This document shows positions 60,877 through 64,000 of a DNA stretch of 64,000 nt, piece by piece. A program made the position numbers and the translations under genes. Location: positions 186,001 to 250,000 of the forward strand of contig NZ_JAPEPT010000003.1 in NCBI RefSeq assembly GCF_026339995.1, given 5' to 3'. The DNA is from Streptomyces sp. NBC_01481 (GTDB lineage: Bacteria; Actinomycetota; Actinomycetes; Streptomycetales; Streptomycetaceae). Below the pieces are notes generated by a model. The model was given only the letters and a program-made list of their open reading frames with translations. It ran no database searches and was not told where the DNA came from. How positions within the stretch are numbered: position 1 is the stretch's first letter; the number at the start of each line of letters is the position of its first letter.

Positions 60877-63147
60877 TCAGACCCGCACCGGGTCCGGGCG
60901 GTCGTCGTCGTGGCGCGTGCCCGGGACCGCCTGGGTCGGCGGTAGCACCGGCTCGTCGTGGGTCAGGTCCGGGAGCCAGCGCAGCCACTTCGGGAAGTAC
61001 CAGTTGCGCTCGCCCAGCAGCGCCATGATCGCCGGAAGCAGCACCCCGCGGATGACGGTCGCGTCGATCAGCACCGCCGCCGCCAGGCCGACACCCATCT
61101 GCTTCATCGACTGCATCGACAGCGTGCCGAAGATCGCGAACACCGCGACCATGATGACCGCCGCGCTCGTCACCACACCCGCCGTCGTCACCACGCCGTG
61201 CGTGATCGCCTCCCGCGTCCCGCGCCCGGCCAGCTTCGCCTCGCGGATCCGCGACACCACGAACACGTGGTAGTCCATCGAGAGGCCGAAGAGGATGACG
61301 AACAGGAACAGCGGCAGCCAGGAGATGATCGCTCCCACGCCCTCCGCGCCGACCAGCGAGGCGCCCCAGCCGTGCTGGAATACCGCGGTGAGGATGCCGT
61401 AGGCCGCGCCCACCGACAGCAGGTTGAGCACGATCGACGTGATTGCGATCGTCAGCGAGCGGAACGACAGCAGCATCAGGACGAAGGCGAACACCACCAC
61501 AAAGGCGAAGACCGGGGTCACCGCTCCGGTGAGCTGGTCGTTGAAGTCCTTCGACCCCGCGACCTGACCGCTGATGGGCGCCTCGACGCCGTCGACCTTG
61601 CCGAGCGTCGCCGGCCGGACTTCTTTACGGAGGATGTCCAGGCTCTTCCCCGCCTTGTCCTGGTCGGAGCCGCCGACGAGCGGTACGTAGACGAACGCGA
61701 GGTTCTGCGCGTCGTGCATGACGACCTCGACCGGGCCGCGCGAGGCGCCCGAACTCACTGCACGCTCACGGAAGTCGGCGATCGCCTGCTTGACCGGTGC
61801 GGCGTTGATGTCGTCCGCCTTGACGACGACCTCCGCGGGATCCGTCCCGCCCGGGAACGCCTCGTTGACCCGCTGGTACGTCGCCACGATCGGCAGCGAG
61901 TCGCCGAACTCCTGGTCCAGCGTGAAGTTCTGGGTCTTCATGCCGACCGCGGGCAGCGCGATCGCGACCAGCGCGCCGGCCGCCACCACCAGGGAGACCA
62001 GGGGCCGCTTCAGTACGCCGCCGAGCACCCGGCTCCACACCCGGCTCCCGCCGTCCGGACCGTTTACGCCGCGCTTCGCACGGTTGAGGAAGGGGATGCG
62101 CCCCTTTTCCACCCGATCGCCGAGGAGCGAGAGCAGCGCAGGCAGCACCGTCACCGAGCCGACCATGGCCACGGCCACCACGATCAGCGAGGCGAGGCCC
62201 ATCGACTTGAACTCGCCGATCCCGGTGAAGAGCATGCCCGCCATCGCCACACACACCGTCACACCGGAGACGACGACGGCCCGTCCGCTGGTCGCGGCGG
62301 CGATCATGATCGCCGTGCGGCCGTCGCGGCCCGCCTCGCGCTCCTCGCGTTCACGCCGCAGATAGAACAAGCAGTAGTCGACACCGACCGCCAGACCCAC
62401 CAGCAGCATCACGGAGCTGGCGGAGTCGCCCATCGGCATCAGATGACTCGCGAGGCCCATCAGACCCATCGTCGCCATGATGGCGGTGATGGCGAGCAGT
62501 ACCGGCAGCAGCGCTGCCACAAGCGCGCCGAAGGCGACCAGCAGAATGCCGAGCGCGATCGGCACCGCCAGGAGCTCCGCCTGCTGGAAGTCGTCACCGA
62601 AGGCGTCGTCGAAGGTCTTGTTCATGCTGGCGCCGCCGATCTCCTCGATCCGCAGCTCCTTGTGCTCCTCCTGGACCTTGGCGACGGCGTTCAGGACGGG
62701 CTCTATCCGCTCACCCGCCGTCTCGGGGTCTCCGCGCACATCGAACTGGACGAGCGCACTGCGTCCGTCCCTGGAAATGCTCTTGGTGTCGTACGGAGAC
62801 TTCACGCCGGTCACTTCACCGGTGCCGCCGACGGCCTTGATGACGGCGTCGACGGCTTGGCGGAACTCCGCGTCGGTCGCCTTCGCCGTTCCGTTGCGCG
62901 CCTGGACGAGCACGGACTCGCCGGCCGGCTCCTCGATGCCCGCCTCTTCCGTGATCCGTGCCGCCTGGGTGGTCTCACCCTTCAGCTGATCGCTCTCCTT
63001 GAGCTCCACCTGGCCCGCGGCCGATCCGGCCACCATGGCGAGCAGGACGAACAGTACCCAGATCCCCACGGCGGCCCAGCGGTGCTGAGCGCTCCAGCCG
63101 CCCGCCCGCGCGGCGACTCCGCGCGGACCCCCTCCTGCGTTTGCCAT
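60877..63147 (-). CDS. MMPL family membrane transporter
   Basis: This 756-residue RND-superfamily protein has two halves of about six helices. Each half has a large extracytoplasmic loop after the first helix (VELKESDQLKGETTQAARITEEAGIEEPAGESV in the first). The core stretch VLLVGLAVGVDYCLFYLRREREEREAG is the conserved GxxxDYxxF region that carries protons, repeated as LFGLSMDYHVFVVSRIREAKLAG in the second half. It should export a lipid, pigment or drug, driven by the proton gradient. ATG 63147 is the start. Its C-terminus ends in a charged cytoplasmic tail. Confidence 0.92.
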   Translation of the reverse strand: MANAGGGPRGVAARAGGWSAQHRWAAVGIWVLFVLLAMVAGSAAGQVELKESDQLKGETTQAARITEEAGIEEPAGESVLVQARNGTAKATDAEFRQAVDAVIKAVGGTGEVTGVKSPYDTKSISRDGRSALVQFDVRGDPETAGERIEPVLNAVAKVQEEHKELRIEEIGGASMNKTFDDAFGDDFQQAELLAVPIALGILLVAFGALVAALLPVLLAITAIMATMGLMGLASHLMPMGDSASSVMLLVGLAVGVDYCLFYLRREREEREAGRDGRTAIMIAAATSGRAVVVSGVTVCVAMAGMLFTGIGEFKSMGLASLIVVAVAMVGSVTVLPALLSLLGDRVEKGRIPFLNRAKRGVNGPDGGSRVWSRVLGGVLKRPLVSLVVAAGALVAIALPAVGMKTQNFTLDQEFGDSLPIVATYQRVNEAFPGGTDPAEVVVKADDINAAPVKQAIADFRERAVSSGASRGPVEVVMHDAQNLAFVYVPLVGGSDQDKAGKSLDILRKEVRPATLGKVDGVEAPISGQVAGSKDFNDQLTGAVTPVFAFVVVFAFVLMLLSFRSLTIAITSIVLNLLSVGAAYGILTAVFQHGWGASLVGAEGVGAIISWLPLFLFVILFGLSMDYHVFVVSRIREAKLAGRGTREAITHGVVTTAGVVTSAAVIMVAVFAIFGTLSMQSMKQMGVGLAAAVLIDATVIRGVLLPAIMALLGERNWYFPKWLRWLPDLTHDEPVLPPTQAVPGTRHDDDRPDPVRV

Positions 63148-63517
63148 GACAGCCCTGCCCCCTCACGCGTGACGTCGGCGCGGCGCCGTCGTCTTCGCTT
63201 CGAAACTAAGGGCGGAATCAAGCCTTCTCCTCCTGCTCGTCGGTGACCCCGCACGGTGTTCTCTCCTCCTTTCGGAGTGCTCGCGTCCCCGACAAGGAGG
63301 ATGGAAGCCCCTTACATGTAAAGGGGTTGGGGGCAAAGTCCGACTTGTACGGCGCTGGCCGATTCCTTATTACGAACCCTTGTTGACTAAGTCACAGCTG
63401 TATGAAGGTCTTGATCTGGGCGCGTCAATCGGTCAGGGTTTCGAGTCGGCCCCCGGAATTTTTTCGTCCGCGGGCCAATCCCCCCACAAAAACTGAATGA
63501 CGAGGAGTCCCCTCTTC
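63148..63517. other. Divergent intergenic region between the MMPL and subtilase genes
   Basis: These 370 bp hold no gene. They include the inverted repeat at 63308-63326 and an AT-richer part (63361-63500) likely to hold the subtilase promoter. A TTGACT hexamer lies near 63382. Confidence 0.45.
63308..63326. promoter_or_regulatory. Candidate operator CCCCTT-N7-AAGGGG
   Basis: A perfect 6-bp inverted repeat flanks ACATGTA, whose middle ACATGT is itself palindromic. It sits about 160 bp upstream of the MMPL start and 190 bp upstream of the subtilase start. TetR-like regulators often bind such sites near exporters, but no regulator gene is in view. Confidence 0.4.
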
Positions 63518-64000
63518 ATGGCAACTCACAAGCGCGCGAGCCGGATCAAGCTCACCGCCGCCATAACTGCCGTGGCCGCCGCAGCCGGAGTGACCGTATT
63601 CGGCACGTCCTTCGCGGGAGCCGCAACTCCCGCCGAGGGCACCGTCTACGGCGCGAACGCCGAAGGCGCCGTCGCCGGCAGCTACATCGTGATGCTGGAC
63701 AAGAAGGCCGACAAGCAGGACCTGGCCAAGGAGTACGGCGGCAAGCTGCAGCGCAACTACAGCTCCGCCATCAACGGCTTCTCCGCCAGCGGCCTTTCGG
63801 AGACCGAGGCCAAGCGCCTCGCCGCCGACCCGGCCGTCGCCAAGGTCGTCCAGAACAAGAAGTTCTCGATCAACGCGACCCAGGACAACCCGCCGTCCTG
63901 GGGCCTGGACCGCATCGACCAGGCCGACACCGCCGGCGACAAGAAGTACACCTACCCGGACAGCGCCGGTGAAGGTGTGACGGCGTACGTCATCGACACC
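63518..64000 (+). CDS. Secreted S8 family subtilisin-like protease (5' part)
   Basis: The window shows the first 161 codons. A signal peptide (MATHKRASRIKLTAAITAVAAAAGVTVFG) is followed by an inhibitor I9 propeptide, about residues 45-105: YIVMLDKKADKQDLAKEYGGKLQRNY through VVQNKKFSI. The catalytic domain then begins with PPSWGLDRIDQADT and ends in the window at TAYVIDT, whose Asp is the first member of the Asp-His-Ser triad. ATG 63518 follows CGAGGAG. It is a secreted protease of the aqualysin/proteinase K type, and the rest lies beyond the right edge. Confidence 0.93.
   Translation, partial: MATHKRASRIKLTAAITAVAAAAGVTVFGTSFAGAATPAEGTVYGANAEGAVAGSYIVMLDKKADKQDLAKEYGGKLQRNYSSAINGFSASGLSETEAKRLAADPAVAKVVQNKKFSINATQDNPPSWGLDRIDQADTAGDKKYTYPDSAGEGVTAYVIDT

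Noticed and set aside
60958..63246. Long plus-strand frame opposite the MMPL gene
   Set aside because: It is a shadow; the translation is His/Arg/Asp-rich and has no membrane helices, unlike the gene beneath it.

Overview
The window is high-GC DNA with strong codon-position bias, GTG and TTG starts, and long antisense shadow reading frames. Its gene families (HemQ-type heme synthesis, PPK2, TreYZ, a SAV2148-like HEPN protein, a streptogrisin-like protease, lipoproteins with DUF4349 or DUF4333) point to a chromosomal segment of a Streptomyces or close relative. I saw no rRNA, tRNA, CRISPR array or intact transposase. All family assignments come from reading the sequence; no database search was possible.

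Layout. 0-6.5 kb: the end of hemE, a membrane acyltransferase, an FAD/NAD disulfide reductase and a DUF4349 lipoprotein, then hemY and hemQ, so heme synthesis probably uses the coproporphyrin route. 6.5-13.1 kb: one minus-strand block of a secreted tripeptidyl-aminopeptidase-like hydrolase, two TIGR04222 membrane proteins, two DUF4142 proteins and a DUF692 (MNIO family) enzyme. This is the most interesting part. The DUF692 enzyme has a fused C-terminal helical domain. It sits 6 bp upstream of a TIGR04222 protein that ends in a Gly/Ser tail with eight regularly placed cysteines, a plausible substrate for MNIO cysteine modification. 13-20 kb: PTH2 hydrolase, AIM24 protein, a MITE-like element, polysaccharide deacetylase, a MarR/cupin pair, S1 protease and an ohrR/ohr pair. 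19.6-25.6 kb: PPK2, OsmC, ZapE ATPase, a RibD-like reductase, MurC, MsrB. 25.7-30.6 kb: branched-chain amino acid ABC transporter (LivHMGF) with its binding protein on the facing strand. 31-34 kb: VOC protein, P-loop kinase, a conserved unknown and an M24 peptidase.

34.7-46.7 kb is alpha-glucan and trehalose metabolism: TreZ, TreY and a GlgX debranching enzyme together can turn glycogen-type glucan into trehalose. A frameshifted GH1 beta-glucosidase, a sugar-type MFS transporter, a GNAT protein, an FHA protein and a frameshifted, degenerate P450 lie among them. 46.7-57.4 kb is patchier and more accessory: a HEPN protein, two DnaQ-like exonuclease paralogues (the second frameshifted), a PNPOx-like flavoprotein, a divergent asparaginase/LysR pair, a receiver-like regulator, and a phosphotransferase with a truncated second copy of its 3' end about 2.3 kb away. 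57.5-64 kb: a sugar ABC importer (two permeases and a binding lipoprotein), an MMPL exporter and the start of a secreted subtilase.

Three separate genes (near 37.06, 41.97 and 54.90 kb) have single-site frameshifts with conserved sequence on both sides. They are either recent pseudogenes or assembly errors, and raw reads would decide. Structured GC-rich intergenic repeats recur at 34.4, 49.1, 54.2 and 60.6 kb.
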